From: Neurospora tetrasperma FGSC 2508 | Taxonomy: Eukaryota > Ascomycota > Sordariomycetes > Sordariales > Sordariaceae | Direction of reading: 5' to 3' | Assembly: GCF_000213175.1 (NCBI RefSeq) | Contig: NW_009799101.1 | Location: forward strand, 4,845,470-4,909,469 | Length of the DNA stretch: 64,000 nt | Shown here: in pieces, positions 21,149 to 34,060 of the stretch | How positions within the stretch are numbered: the first letter of the stretch is position 1 | Layout: each line of letters starts with the position of its first letter | The notes under the pieces: model-generated | What the model was told of the DNA's origin: nothing | The model's input: the letters and a program-made list of their open reading frames with translations, nothing else | The model's database searches: none | Position numbers and translations under genes: made by a program

Positions 21149-24100
21149 CACTTCGCCTCGCCTCGCCTCGCTTCGAGCATTCTCTAACGTTAGCGTGCCG
21201 ATTGGCGTCGATAGAGTTTGATTTGAACGATTGATAGAGTGCTGCGTTCTTCGTCAACTCACAGGCTACCTTAGCTGTATGCTGCGCCCTGTTGCGTGCG
21301 GCTGATGCTGGAGGGTGCTCGATGCAATGTGTTGAGCGGGACCTCAATGCCAGCTGTGAAACGTCAACGCAGAAAGGCCCGACTGCTACTCTTCATTATC
21401 GCTCGAATCGTCGATGGAAACTGTTTCAGTTTTCTTTTTTTAAAGAGAGAGAAACCCTAAACAAAAGGAACTCAACGTCATGGCCGCCAGTGGCCGCCAG
21501 CAAAGTCGGTCTTGGTGTTTGTTGAGTGATGCCACGGCTTGTTGATGTGCTGACTCGCCAAGCCAGCCCAAGCATTCAAATGCCCGCAATGCTTACGATA
21601 AGGCTAACAGATCCTGGTGGCCCATCCTTGTGGTGGTCTTTGGTCGATACTAATCCGCTATTTTCTTTCAATCGATACGGGCGCCGTTCGCCATGTTTTG
21701 ACTTGATTGTGTTCAACAGCCTTTCGACAGTCAATTGATAACGGTGCATGTCTCTGAGGAACCAAGTCGGTGGTTTTTCCAGGGGCGTTTTTACACCACC
21801 ACAGCCAAAAGTGTTAGTCAAGAAAACCCAATGGCTGAGAGGTCGACGTGTGATGTGGCAACAGATCGTCAGGTCTCTGAACACAGAGACTGTTCCAAGG
21901 TTTCCATTTTCGGAGCACCCCCCACTTATTTCCCCTCACTAGATCAGGGCCGGGCCTCTATTGCGGGGAGGCTAGAAGTGTTGGTGGTGAAACGGCGCCA
22001 TTCAGAACCGTCGACAGAGTTGCAACCAAGAGGAACGGCAACACCGTGGCGGATCCAGCTAGTGTACAAACTTTTGCAAGTTCGGTTCCGCTGCGTTGTT
22101 GGTGCAATGGCTTGGAAGCCTTTCGACCAACTACAACGCCCGCCAATGTCCTAGTGGTAGATTTGGATTCCCCCAGAACGTTCGAGCTTCGGCGACGGCA
22201 CCTTGGAGGCCTGTGTGGCCTTTTTTCTCAGCGACACGAGATAAGGGGCGGGTTCGGACTGCGTACCCATTTCGAACTCCTACTGCATAGCACACTGGAG
22301 CAGGCCGAGGAGCAAGAACGGCACTGCGAATATGAAATGGTCCCAGCCAAAACTCCCGGCCTTGTGTTGAAACTTTCGGAACTCGAAACCCGGCTATTGG
22401 TAATAACTGTCGTTCTTGGGTGTTCCGGGTATCTAACGTATGGTCTTGTCGACTGTTGACTGTAGTGCATTGTCCATCCATCCGTCGTGACTTTCTTTCA
22501 ACATTTGGTTGTCAACTCAACTGGTCCACGTCAGTTAAACATCACACGAGGGACACCGCACGTTCCAAGGCTCAACCGGGCCGGTTCCCATTTGCAATCC
22601 AGGTATCCTCCAGTGATCTTGTGCTCCAGTACTGCACTGCCCGAGTCGTTATCCCCCGTACGTGGCCCAGTCGTTATCGTCCAGTAATTCTTCATAGAGA
22701 TATCGCCAATCCCGCCCTTTGCTCCTCGTGCTCCTACCGGTCTACACGTACGCCGGGCAGGACGGATTAGGCATGCCTTACCCCGTATACCCCGTACTTT
22801 TACCCCAGGAAATTGTTTGCTGTGTCGCCGCCGCGTTGACTTACATGATCCCTACGCATGCATACATCCGCTGGCGCTCGTGGAGAAGGGCTTTGAAAAC
22901 ATCTGTGTCGTCAGTTCGCTGCCGGTCCAGCAGAAAATACGTAGCTGAACAGCACCTCGCTGGCTGGTGAGACATGGTGGTTGACGGTGGTTGGCGAGGT
23001 CGGCATCTTGGGTGCTTGGGTATACCGTATGCCTTGCAGCAACCACCGTGAGATTCGCTACAGGCCGTCAGGTGGGTATTCGGGTATTTCAAAGTCCGCC
23101 GTGAACAGTCGTCAGAAAAAAAAAGAGCTCAAAAGCTCAGCTGCTATACACGTGTTCGTCAGTGTCTTAATGGTACCTACTGTCTTTGAGTGTCTTGAAA
23201 TGTGGAGATGGCCCAGGTTCCCGAGCGCCTTCAACCTATAGCAACTGCAGGTCAGTTTTTTTTCCTCTATTGGTAACTTTTTCTGACGAGAGCACCGTCG
23301 GTTGTCTCTGCAACTGGTGGCTGGTGCCCGGGTGACCATTTGGGCTTGCGTTGCGGCTGCATGGTGCAGTTGTTTGAGGGAGTGGCTTTTATTTTCCCCG
23401 GTCGCCGTTGGTGACAATGTTTCAAGCTGGCCTGTGGTTAGCTGGGGCGAGCCGCTTACAATCTTTGTTCCCTGCCGTCGCAGTTGTAGAAAATACGACG
23501 GTGATCCACTAGCCACCTCATCGGCTCTGGTTGATGCCCAAGGTTCAAGAGACCCGGCAGATACAAGCTTTGATAGATCGTCATTGTCGTCGTTCTCGGG
23601 TACAATGCTGAGAGGGGCGTGTGCTGGATTGAATGCCGTGGAATGCGTGGTGATGATCACACAGAGGAGGTCCGGCGGTTGAGAGAGGAAGACAAACAAA
23701 CATGGCAACATGGGATTGAAACAGTCGGACCCTTTGGGTTTGGGGCCTGACAATCCCTCTGAAGCGACGATCCATTCGTCCACCGAATACAAGTAGCGGC
23801 TGAAACAGAGCCGCCTGTCGCACCACCCACCACCCTTCCATTCATTGGTGCTGACGTTTATCTCGACGTCGTTGGTCCCCACATTTCTCTCTTTGCCACA
23901 ACGACGGAGGATGAGGTCGACAACGACGAGGCCGACGATGATGAGCAGAAGAAGTTGCGTAAGAAAGGCGGAGTTTTATCGAAAGCCCAAGGCAAGCAGG
24001 GAATGCCAAGCTGAAGTGAGGTCAAAGTCTCGTCGATCTTCCGTCCGTTTCAGTTCCACTTGGCTCTTTGTTCCGTGAGAGGGACTTTTGCCGAAACTAC

Positions 24101-26300
24101 CTAGGCCAAATGCAAGTCCCGAGACTCCGCAAAACGGCCGCGGCCGACGCGCAAGCAACAACAACAACAAATGGACAGTACACTACTTGTTGCGAGGAAA
24201 GAAACATGTAAGACAGCAATCTGGAGAAATGGCAGAGTTGCAGAGATTCCCATGTTGGATGTTTGTACCACCACAGCATGTAATGCCCAACGAAAAAGCT
24301 TTTGGTGTCGCCGTTCTTGGGTCCGCCCTATCACCGCATCTTTCAGTTATCACCCCTTTCATGGCACCCAGGCAAGATCCTAGCTACCCATGCTGGGCTG
24401 GCATCTGGCATCCCATATCCACTGGACTAGCTGTAGCTTGTATCACGGAGTGGACCTGCGAATGGGGTCGCGATGGAGTCCCGGCTTGATGGTCCTTTGG
24501 AACCTCGGACCGGCAGTCTGACATGGCGATGCCCTCCTTTTCTTTTTCTTTTGGTTGGAAGGGTATCATGGTATTTTTCGGATGCTGGATGGGCGCCGCT
24601 GTCAGGCTACACGGCAGTCACAAGGCAACAACTATGTGAGAGTGCACCTAGCAGATTCGTCTACCTCGTTCCATCACGACCTGTTATCTCTTCGCCTGCT
24701 CTTTTTCCTGGTTATGATTCGCTACGGAGGGGAGTGGGTGGCTCTGCTCAGGAGATGGCGTCCGTCTATCTTGGCGATCCTCGCTGCCCTCTCGTACTTG
24801 TCCGGTTCGCTCGGATGGGTTTGTGGGCTTGGGCTCTGATATCGTAGGATCGGTCATGGTGAAGTCGCGGATTTCCTTGGAAGATGCAAGAAATGCCTGC
24901 GGTCGCGGGATTCGGGAAGATAACGCCATTGCCGCCGCCGCCGTCAGCCTGTCAGTCATACAGACATTGCTGCCCGAAGGCGACCGTGACGGGAGCTACT
25001 CGTGATTACGGGCCGTAGGATCGTGTAGTGTAGATTAGAAAAGTCCGATGGATCGCGCCGGTTTTCTTCTGGACTTTGTCTCGATTTGTTCTGGACGATA
25101 TGGAGCTTCGTGGGAGGGGCTTGTACGGTAAGTAGTGGTCGAGGCAAGACGGTGTCGTGCTGGCCTTCTTCAACTTGGTGCCTCCGTTTTGGATGCCATC
25201 CTGTTCGACACACACAATTGTGACAAGTATCGAAAAAGATTCAACGAGGTGAACCATCAGGACCCTGAAAAAAAAACAAGATCAACGAGCCCTGCATGAG
25301 ATTCGCGAGATACTGCAACCCAATGTTGCAAACAAGAAAGCCAACGGCGGCATGAAGCTTGGACCATGCCGTGAATCCAAGGTGAAGCTGCCCCGCCGTC
25401 ACTTCAGTTCGCTTCCCTTGCTGCTCAGGGTTGTGAGCTTGTGGGGTACGTCAGGTGTCAGGGTTAACCGTGGTTGGTCCGTCTCTTTTGCAGAAAGGGA
25501 ACTGCGGGGCTCTTGTCACCTTGCTGACCTGTGCCCTTTGCGTACCTGGTCAGCACTGCAATCGCTACGGTACGGTGAGCGCCGAAAGCGGACTCAACGA
25601 GGTTGAACCCTTGAGGGAACTGAACTCTGGTCACCGCCAAGCAGCAAGGGAGGTTTCCTGAAGGAAGGTGCGTCACGATGTCTCTTCATCTGGCATTGCA
25701 TCTGATACCGCATTAGTTTGGACATCAATGCAAGATGAAGCGCAATAAGTAACGCTTCTTCTTGGAGTTTAAATCTCTCGGGACTTTGATTCGTTCTCAC
25801 CGTGTCTTTCTTGTCTTGCTCGGCTGACTTTTGCGATCGTGACCAGATTCTGAGCACGTTTCTCATCTCGTCGCCGACCCTGATGAACACACCTCGTTGG
25901 CGTTCACGTCAGCAGGGCAGCGACATTCATGCAAAGCAAGCATCTCCGGTCCCACGCGGCACTTTCCCTGCGTTTTCGTTGCTGTGGCATTCAGTTCCCA
26001 GCCGCGCCAGCCTTCTGGGCTGGATGCTTCAGTCTGAGTCCTCTCCGTCGCCCCGTCGGATTCACTCACCGTGCGCCTTGTTCACCGTTTTGGGAGGGTC
26101 GGTACCTCTACCTACTACAGCGCACCGTGAGTTTGCTCTTCAATGTCAAACATTGCAGTGACCATCTCCGGAGCCTTACATCGCCGACCTCGAGTTACCA
26201 AAGAGACGGGACCATCAAGTTTTGGCAAGTTAACGCCACCAATGTGCGACCTACATTTAATGGTCCCGCTCAGCCTTATGAGTAGCCAGATACCGTCACT

Positions 26301-29300
26301 GATAGGTCGTGATAGCAGCGCTATATGATCGGTACATCTGTCTGACTTTCTTTAATAGATAGGAAAATCGTGATTTATTAGCTAAGTAGTTTGTTCTATA
26401 TGAAAGTGATTGTGTATGGTTATTCCATGTTTCAATACTGAACACGGCACGGATGGTTATGTCTGCTGTCAGTCGACACTACTAGACACTCAAAGACATG
26501 GAACATACTGTAACATTGTCATTGCGTCAATGCAGTCTTGAATAGGTGTCTCTATAGGGGAAGAGATGCTGTGGTAGCATGTTGGTCCCTGAATCCGGAA
26601 TGCCCTGGCGTGTCCCTAAATTTCACTTAATGCGGTTCTGATGCGCCCCTTGCAAAGGCGCATTATTGGTGCAAACATTCATCATCGTCTTGGTCTGTGA
26701 TGGAAACATGCTGGACCAACTGCCCAGAATAAGATGCGGTCCTCATCGAGCACCGGCCGGGACATGCCCTCCCTGGAAGTTATATGGAATGCCGGAATGT
26801 GGAAAATTGGCCTAAATCCAGGAACCAGGCACAAGACATGGTTTGTCGGGGTTAAACACCACAAAAAGGCATCACGAGACCATTTTCACTGGCACGTTTG
26901 ACTTCACTTCATGGAGTCTCTGCCCAGCTCCCGCCGGTACAGTAGCCTTTTGTCTGTAGCGCGCCGTCCCTCCCTTCAAACGGAACCTTTCCTTCTCGTC
27001 CGTCCCCTCTTTATGACTGCACCTCTTCCATAACTCAAGTACTGTCAAGTGGAGGTTCAGCTTACTGCGGTTACAGGCGACGGAGCTGCCTTCCACTTCC
27101 CGTCAACTGAAGCTTTTTTAAAAAGTGGGGGTCAAATTGGGGGCCCACCCCGCGTAGGGCGCGCTCGGATTTTCTGGGTCACTACGTCCCGTCACTGCAT
27201 AGAGGTACGTACCTACCTAATTGCATCCGCGCGCGTCTCCATCTCGAATTCCGTCCATTCCATTCCGTCCTCTCCGGTTCAACATCTCGAGTCTCGACAC
27301 CCTGTCCGTCTATGCCGCCGTCTTCACGATACCCGGACCTCCGTTCCCAAGATCCCAGGACCGACAAGACCGACCAAAACCACTCGTACTGTGTACTGCG
27401 ACACACTGTCTGTGCCGTTTTCCCTTCCTAGTGCAGTGTACATACTTGTCCACTTTGTTTCCAATGCTTGTCTCCTCTTTGGTTCTTGGTGGACTGGAGA
27501 ATCCACTCCGACGGCAGATCAGCGTCCAGCATTTTGCAACTGGAAACAAAGTCTTTTTTTTTTTTTTTTTCTTAATTCCACTCTCATCGACGATTCGTTC
27601 GAGAGTCGAGGGAAATCCGCCAGCAGTTGAGCCGCCTCAGTCCACTATTTATCACGCGCTAATCTTCTTCTCCCTGTCTGTCCTTGTTTGATTGCTTTGT
27701 TCGTTTTTTTTTTTCCAGTGTGCCCTAGGCTACTACGCTAGAATCAGATACCAGGCTAACAAAGACCGTGTTCGTGCACAAGGTTGTCGTTGGGACAGAG
27801 AAAAGTCAGAAAGATGCCACTATCCCACCATGCCTCCAAGCGACCAAGCGACCAAGCGAGGGGTTGACTGATTGGCCAATGTATAATACCTGTACATCAT
27901 AATGTTTGCGAATTCCGGAGATCCTATCGCTCAGCCTACAACCCTTGAGACATTCTGGCCTCCCTGCCCTGGCGCCTCCTTCTCTTGGCGTCACGCTGCC
28001 TGGCTTGTCGCGGCGGAGTTTAGAAAAAGATAAGCCATCGCTAAACCTCGACAGTAACCAACAAAGACAGACGTCGGACGCACACAAAAACGGACGGCAC
28101 AGTAGACGCCAGAGCTCTGTATGCCTGGAAGCTCAACAACAGCAGCTGGCGCCTTACCCCTCGAGATTCACTTCTCTGTTGTTGACCAACAAAAAAGGAA
28201 TTGTCCAATCAACAGCCAAGCACGTGGTGAACATCATGATTGTTGTCTTCCTTTGCGTCCCGACCAATGATGGTTCTAAACCAGAGATTCGGATCTTTCA
28301 AAGCCTTGCAAGTGCATGCTTAAAAGCAAAAGACCAATGTCAGGTCATGCTGCTGGCGTCAGCCCCGGGATGCAATGGTGGTGAGAGGATCTGTATGTAA
28401 GTTGGCAATTCATGAGGATCGCACACAGCTTGTCGTACACTACAAGTTGGACTCAGCCCACTGTCCGCTGCGGCCATCCTATCATCAAGCATGATCATCA
28501 TGATGTCCTGCAGTGGCGCCGCAGAATTATGTACCACAGTATGCGTGCACGATCCGATCTCTCCTCACACCGGGGGTGAACTACGCGGGAGTGCGTGTTC
28601 AAGGTGAGCAAAAGTATTCTCCAGATGTTGTTTTGCTCCCTAGAAGGCGTGGATACTATTCTAGCCCTCCCCCTCTTTCACATTAATCTCGGTGGAGTGA
28701 AAAGACTGAAAGCGCCGGCAAGCACACATAACGGACATTTTCAGTGATCATCACTACTATGTTCATCATCGGCAGTCGTCACGGTCATCACCACGTCGTT
28801 TTTGATAATATAAGCGGAGTAGACATTGTCCCCAACATCCTTGTGGTTGAGTACCTACACTCCTCCCCGCTCGAGGACTGGAGCATTATGTAGTGTATTA
28901 GGAAGGCGCAACGGTATCATCTGGACTAGAGGTAGGTACCTAGCTCCATGCCATTGTGCCCGATATCAAAAACGACATGTAGTACCAACAACATCCTTCA
29001 CTTGGGGCGCAATAATGAACGTGCTCCATAGCGCCCATATCATACCGGATTATGGGTCAGAAACGGAGGGGGGGAAATGAGTGATACATGGAAAACCAGG
29101 ATGAGAAAACACCAGACCTTACTAGCTCGTACTACTGTAGCAGACATCTCTGGGGCTTGAAGGTAGGTGGAAAAGTAGAAAATGCTCCTCTCTTGTCATC
29201 AATGTCGATGCGAGCAATGTGCCCATCGGCCCACCTAAAAGCACGACTGACCCAAACAGGCAAGTGGAAGTTTTGCTATTGGTTGGTACCTTGGCTTTTT

Positions 29301-32300
29301 CGTCTTCGTTTTTTCCTTGGGCCGATCACAACCTGCTTGTAGACAGGCGCTGGACCCGATAAGGGATAGCACGATAAGAAAATCCGATCAGAAATCCGAT
29401 CAAGCGATCAGAGTCAACAACGGAAATCAGGGACTTTCAGGGACTTCTAAAAAAAATTTGAACAAAAAAAGGCGTCAGGGACCTTTGTAAATCGATAAAC
29501 ACGAAAAGCAGGTACATTTTCATCTTGATTGTTTCGGCTTGGTCGTCTGTGGCGCTGGCAGCCAGAAGCGTGCGTGGGGATGCAGAATCTTGGAAAATCT
29601 TGGAATCGTGAGATCACTGCAAGAGCTAAGTTGCTCTGCCCCTTTTCACCTAGGTAGGTTCCCTAGGTAGCGATACCCGCGGGACCCCTAGCGGTCTTTT
29701 TTTATGGAGGGTTGCAGCTTGCGAGAGACGACTAAGTTAGGTAGGTGTGAGCCAGCCAGTCAACAGCGTTGTTGTCGACGACAAGGCTTGGGATTGGAAG
29801 TTGCGTGCCACTATCAAGCTAGGCGTGAGGAGGGGATGGACTGCGCTGACAATTCTGGGTGATTGAGCCGGCAGGCAAGAGTCAGTCAGTTCTCATTCCC
29901 CCGCCGTCGCCTGGTGTGAGTGCAGTGCAGTGGCCTGTTTGAGGCGGTTATTGCACTTGCAATTCATGGTGGAACGAAACGATGCTAAGCCCCAAGATGT
30001 TATGTCAAGAAAAGCGGGCTTGCACCATTCGTAACTACCGACTTTGCCCAGGCGAAGTGCCTAGGTAACTGACCATCGTGCCAGCGACGACGACGACGAC
30101 TCATCACCAACAGAATTCACATACCCTGCAGTCATCAATAGTTTGCAACCCCCGTCTTGGTTTCTCTTTGTGCAAATCTTGGGGAGAAACTCTTCAAACA
30201 TTCAGGCTGGGGGGGCTTAGGTACTGGAATGATGGGTAGGTAGGGGGGTTGGCCAAATTTGGGGCGTGTGTGGTTCAGTCAGCAAAACGAAAGTTTGTAT
30301 GGGAAAATGATCCCTGCCAGCTAGCGGACTGTTTTTTTTGCTGTTTTATGCAGGTAGTTGGGGGTCATTCTAGTCTTGGCTGCAGGAAGAAGTATCGCGC
30401 TAAGGCAGCTGATGCAATGCAGCTCGGAAGGCTTAAAAGAGGAATTAATAGGCCTATGCAAGAGCATTTTGCTGTTTTCTATCTTAACGGGTCACCCCAT
30501 GAAGATAGAGCATTTTACTACTTCCGCCACCTCACGGCGATAGTGCAACCAACACCGCGAATCACAACCCCGGTTACAACAACGCGTCCTTTAGCCCCCA
30601 TCCTCGAGTAATACCTTTCTAGATGCTTTTTAGCTTTGTACCTTCGCCTACCCTTGTAAGAAGTCAGCAGAAATTCTGCTGACTGAACCAAACGGGCCCT
30701 TGGTGTTTGTTTCGTTCATCTGCTTGGAGTCGGGAGCTGTCACCGAATTCGTCTTAAGCGCGGCGACTATGTGTGTTAGTGCGGCCGGCAACGGGCGGCA
30801 ATACCTTGTACTACGACAGGATTCAACGTTGGACCAATAATAGCGGAAGCAGGGATGATGGTTCCGGGGGTATGAATGGTTGCCTTAGCGACTTTTGTTA
30901 GTGTTTGTTGATGGACTTTAAAGTTCATCACCTGAATTTGAGTTTCACAATCAAACTTTTAGCGGGAGAAAAGGGGCCTCAGTGTTAGATAAGTCATAAA
31001 TGGCTTGAAAGATGGTCATCCGGTAAGTTCGAGATCGATGGTACTGTACATCCGCGAGAGGGTTGCTCGCGGGGCACAGAGTAGGGGTAGCTTGGCCAGT
31101 ACCGACCAAACATCAAAGTCAATCTCATACCTACGAGTATTGCACAAAACCACATCAATTGCATAACATTCACCTGAATCGTTGAATTTCCCCCGCCCTT
31201 TCTCGATCCAACGGAGGAAAGCCATTCACCAGGGGTAGACATTCCTGAATGCTACGCGCGCGATTTATGCTCTCCGGGATTCGAGTCCAGGCTCATCCAT
31301 CCCACTTGAGCATAACGGAACATGCCGCGCACCAGCAAGCCACCCCGCCCCGCGCCTAACCCGGTAAGGGAGCCGCCGGCTGGAGCTTTACCTCGCCGGA
31401 GATACAAGGAAAGAAGCTGATACCGATGCTAACGTCCTTACGAATACCCCGTCCCGGGTTGAATAATCATAGCTCCGCGGGCTGTAAGAGTGGGCTCCCG
31501 CTGCTGAACTGGTAGAAACTATTGAAAAACTAACATGAAATACTACTACTGTACGGCATTGGAGAAGACGAAGCTGGAAGAGAAAAGAAGAGCATGAAAA
31601 GAACTAGGAAACTTGAGGAAGTATTCCGTTTTGATAGCGGCGGCGACGATTGCTCACGGTTGGTTACTGCATCGTTCGTACCTGCGCTTACTGTGACTAA
31701 CTGTGACGGATGCGCCCGGTTCACGATAGTAGTCGTACCGGCGTTAATAGGTATCCAACATCGGCGGACTAGTTGTTCTTACTTTTGTTGTTGTAGTGTG
31801 AAAAGTCCTTGCATAGTTGCGCACAATGGAGTTCCGAGTGCGAGGCGAGGAACATCGGTCGCTTATGTACCGGCATCGCAGCTGTACCCCGCGGTTCCCC
31901 GCCTGGCCGGTCTTACCCCGGACCCCCGGATCAAGACTCCGGGGAAAACCCCGTGTGGCCCCGCGTTTTATACCGGCATTGTGGATGATGCTGGCATCGG
32001 TGAGAAGTCGGCGGCTTTTTGGAGACACGCTGTGGTGTGCGCCGAAAGGGACCGGGACTCTAGGGGGGAGTCCGTCGGAGCAAATATACGGATGCGGCAG
32101 GCGGTATCTTTTGGACATGCACGTCTGACAATTTCAGGTTACCATGTACCAACCCAACGACCGTGTCCACAGTCTGGCCGACTTGTGGCCGGCGCGAGCC
32201 TCGCCAGCAACATCGGGGACAGACCGGGGGAAGCGCGGGGGCCAGACGGGGTTGCAATTTGCGGCCCAACGGCGTGGACATGCGGGGGCGGCGGCCAAGC

Positions 32301-33718
32301 ACGGGGTACACTCTGCGGGAAGACGGGACGGGCGGCTCCCGGACCCATAAAAACGCCGTGAACAAGTCCGACCCCGCGATTCCGCAAACCAAAACAACCA
32401 CCCCCCCGGGCCGGCGTACATATATGAATAAAAGGAAAGTGAGTTCCCCGCAAAATGCAATGCAATGTCGTTTGTGATGAAGGATTTTCTCTTACAACCG
32501 TTCTGAGTGGTTCGGCATTCCGGGGTTGGAAATGCGGGCGGCACAACTAGGAAAAAAAAAAAAAAAAAAAAAAGAAAAACAAAAAAAAATGACAAGAGAC
32601 TACGTTGTTGACAACTCATCTCACCACCGTTTTGACGAAATGTATTGCCGATTCACGTTGCTAGTGGTTCGCATGGCAATCGATCAGCAGTTTCCTGATT
32701 GTCGGTCTCCACGACACTGTGATTTTTTTTTTTTTTCGTTGTTTTGTTTTTAGCAATTTCAGCCTCGTACCGCATTCCATCCTACATACACTACATCCTA
32801 TGACAAAGCAGAGAAATGAAGGCATATCCACACATGATGCCAATCTGGATCGCTCGATTGTTTCTGAGAGATCTAACTCGGTGAAAGGTATTTCCTGTTC
32901 CTGGCTAATTCCAGCATGTCTTCCTTCGCCGGCACGGTATTGGCTCGTTCCTGGCTTCGTGTTCCTGGATTCAGTTTGGACCTGGGAACATGGCGTGATG
33001 ACAAGTTTAGCCAAAATAGGACTTGGTGGAGTCCATGTTGTTGTTGTCCCTTTGGCGGCCTTGTTGGAGATTGAAGAGCTCTCCTTTCTTTGGCTGTCTG
33101 TACGTTGAGGAGCGAGCATTGGACATTTTGATCTTCGAGCTGTCTCTTTCGTTTTCATCCAGTGCTTGTTGTCCTCGCAGCCGACAGCTCGGAGAGTGCA
33201 TATCCCGGCGCGCAGCATCTCCAACTTTTTTTTCTTTCCTTCTCCAAGAGGTCACCATTTGGAGTGTAATGACGTAGGGCTATGTTTCAAAGCTGACCTT
33301 GCAATCGGCGTTTTTGGTGAGCAATCGTGGCACGTCCGGGATGGTTGGCCTGACCCTTGTGGATTGGCAATGGCTCAGCCGCTAGCACTGACTGGGATTA
33401 GGAAAGAAAGAAAGAGAGACCAAAGATAAGGTAACGAAAGAAGGCTAGTGCAGGCCAGCGGAGATAAGCAGGGCTCCACATGCTATCCATTGGCTAGGTC
33501 GGGTTCTAGCGGCAGGCAGGCGGGGGGCTCAGAGAGTGTGGAGAAAAACAAAAGAGCGCTAAGAGCTACAGTACCCCACTCTCTCCGCTGTTCCTTGCCA
33601 AGCAGTCGTGCCAAGCGGCCTGGGCCCCAAAAAGTGACTGCAGGGAAAAGCGGTTCCTCTCTCAGGCCCGGTCCCTGCTGTGCATCCCCTTCCGCCCTTG
33701 ACTGCAGTGGGTGATTAT
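26301..33718. other. Gene-poor stretch with GC-rich island and homopolymers
   Basis: No recognisable gene in about 7.4 kb. It includes T runs (27553-27570, 27705-27716), an A run of about 22 (32551-32572), a T run (32722-32736), a perfect palindrome (30662-30684) and a GC-rich segment (about 31820-32420). Open frames within the GC-rich part (31594-32361 plus, and shadows) look compositional. AGGTAGGT motifs occur at 27201-27220, 28928-28945 and 29649-29670. Confidence 0.4.
30662..30684. repeat. Perfect 11-bp inverted repeat, 1-nt spacer
   Basis: AGTCAGCAGAA, one A, then TTCTGCTGACT: an exact 23-bp palindrome in noncoding DNA. The outer bases resemble the TGACT half-site read by Gcn4/CPC1-type bZIP factors. 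Whether it is a protein site or a transcript hairpin is unknown. Confidence 0.7.
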
Positions 33719-34060
33719 CTAATAGCGGTGGATTTTGTCGCGAGTGGTGTGGTTTTGGAACTCGAACCACTCCAGCTTCTTTGAAGTTGCTGATTCTCTC
33801 GTGTTTTTCAGTTCATCCCGATATTGAAAAGTGTTCATAATACTATCTGACTCGCTTTTCATTACCAGCTCACTGCGTACATAGTAGTACTCAAGCTGTC
33901 GGGCTGGAGACAAAGTCTTGAAAACTCCGTCGGAAAGAGAGATACGCTTGATACGGTAGCCGGGCGGCACGGTGGCCGGATGGAAAGAGTCTGGGAAAGA
34001 ACCTCCGGTTTTTTCATCAAGCAAATTTCCTTTGTGTTGATCGACAGTCAGACAGACCAT
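33719..34060 (-). CDS. Hypothetical protein (113 aa), weak candidate
   Basis: Unrecognised single-exon frame from the ATG at 34060. The product has a mixed, protein-like composition: an internal segment rich in charged and aromatic residues (for example YRIKRISLSDGVFKTLSP and QLEYYYVRSELVMKSES) and a basic C-terminus. No signal peptide, membrane segment or cysteine pattern. The frame is open a further 75 nt upstream without an ATG. It is the best frame within several kilobases, but 340 nt is also within chance range for 50 percent GC DNA. Confidence 0.3.
   Translation of the reverse strand: MVCLTVDQHKGNLLDEKTGGSFPDSFHPATVPPGYRIKRISLSDGVFKTLSPARQLEYYYVRSELVMKSESDSIMNTFQYRDELKNTRESATSKKLEWFEFQNHTTRDKIHRY

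Larger units (their letters stand above)
17851..26300. other. Gene-poor stretch with microsatellites
   Basis: No recognisable gene in about 8.4 kb. Longest frames: 23112-23882 (minus, no family likeness) and 21735-22154 (plus, no ATG start). An acidic, Lys-rich open frame (about 23766-24013, plus) shows C-ending codons and could be a terminal exon; see the findings. Simple sequences include a CTG run (18016-18037), an ATCC/CATC run (20214-20245) and a CA/GA run (21126-21148). I found no tRNA or 5S gene. Confidence 0.4.

Noticed and set aside
23112-23882. 256-aa minus-strand frame, one of the longest in the gene-poor stretch
   Set aside because: There is no family likeness or codon bias; about 770 nt is near the expected longest chance frame in 30 kb at 50 percent GC, and it overlaps a competing plus-strand frame.
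28000-28615. Spliced-gene candidate with GTAAGT at 28396 and CTCAG at 28458
   Set aside because: The phase fits, but there is no branch sequence, no ATG in the first exon, and the resulting Ser/Met/Cys-rich sequence is not convincing.
31225-31300. Possible tRNA T-arm (GGGATTCGAGTCC)
   Set aside because: The stem around the loop does not pair, and no D-arm or anticodon arm can be drawn.
31594-32361. 255-aa plus-strand frame
   Set aside because: Most of its length lies in a GC-rich island where stops are scarce; the composition (Gly/Arg/Pro/Cys) follows base content rather than a fold.
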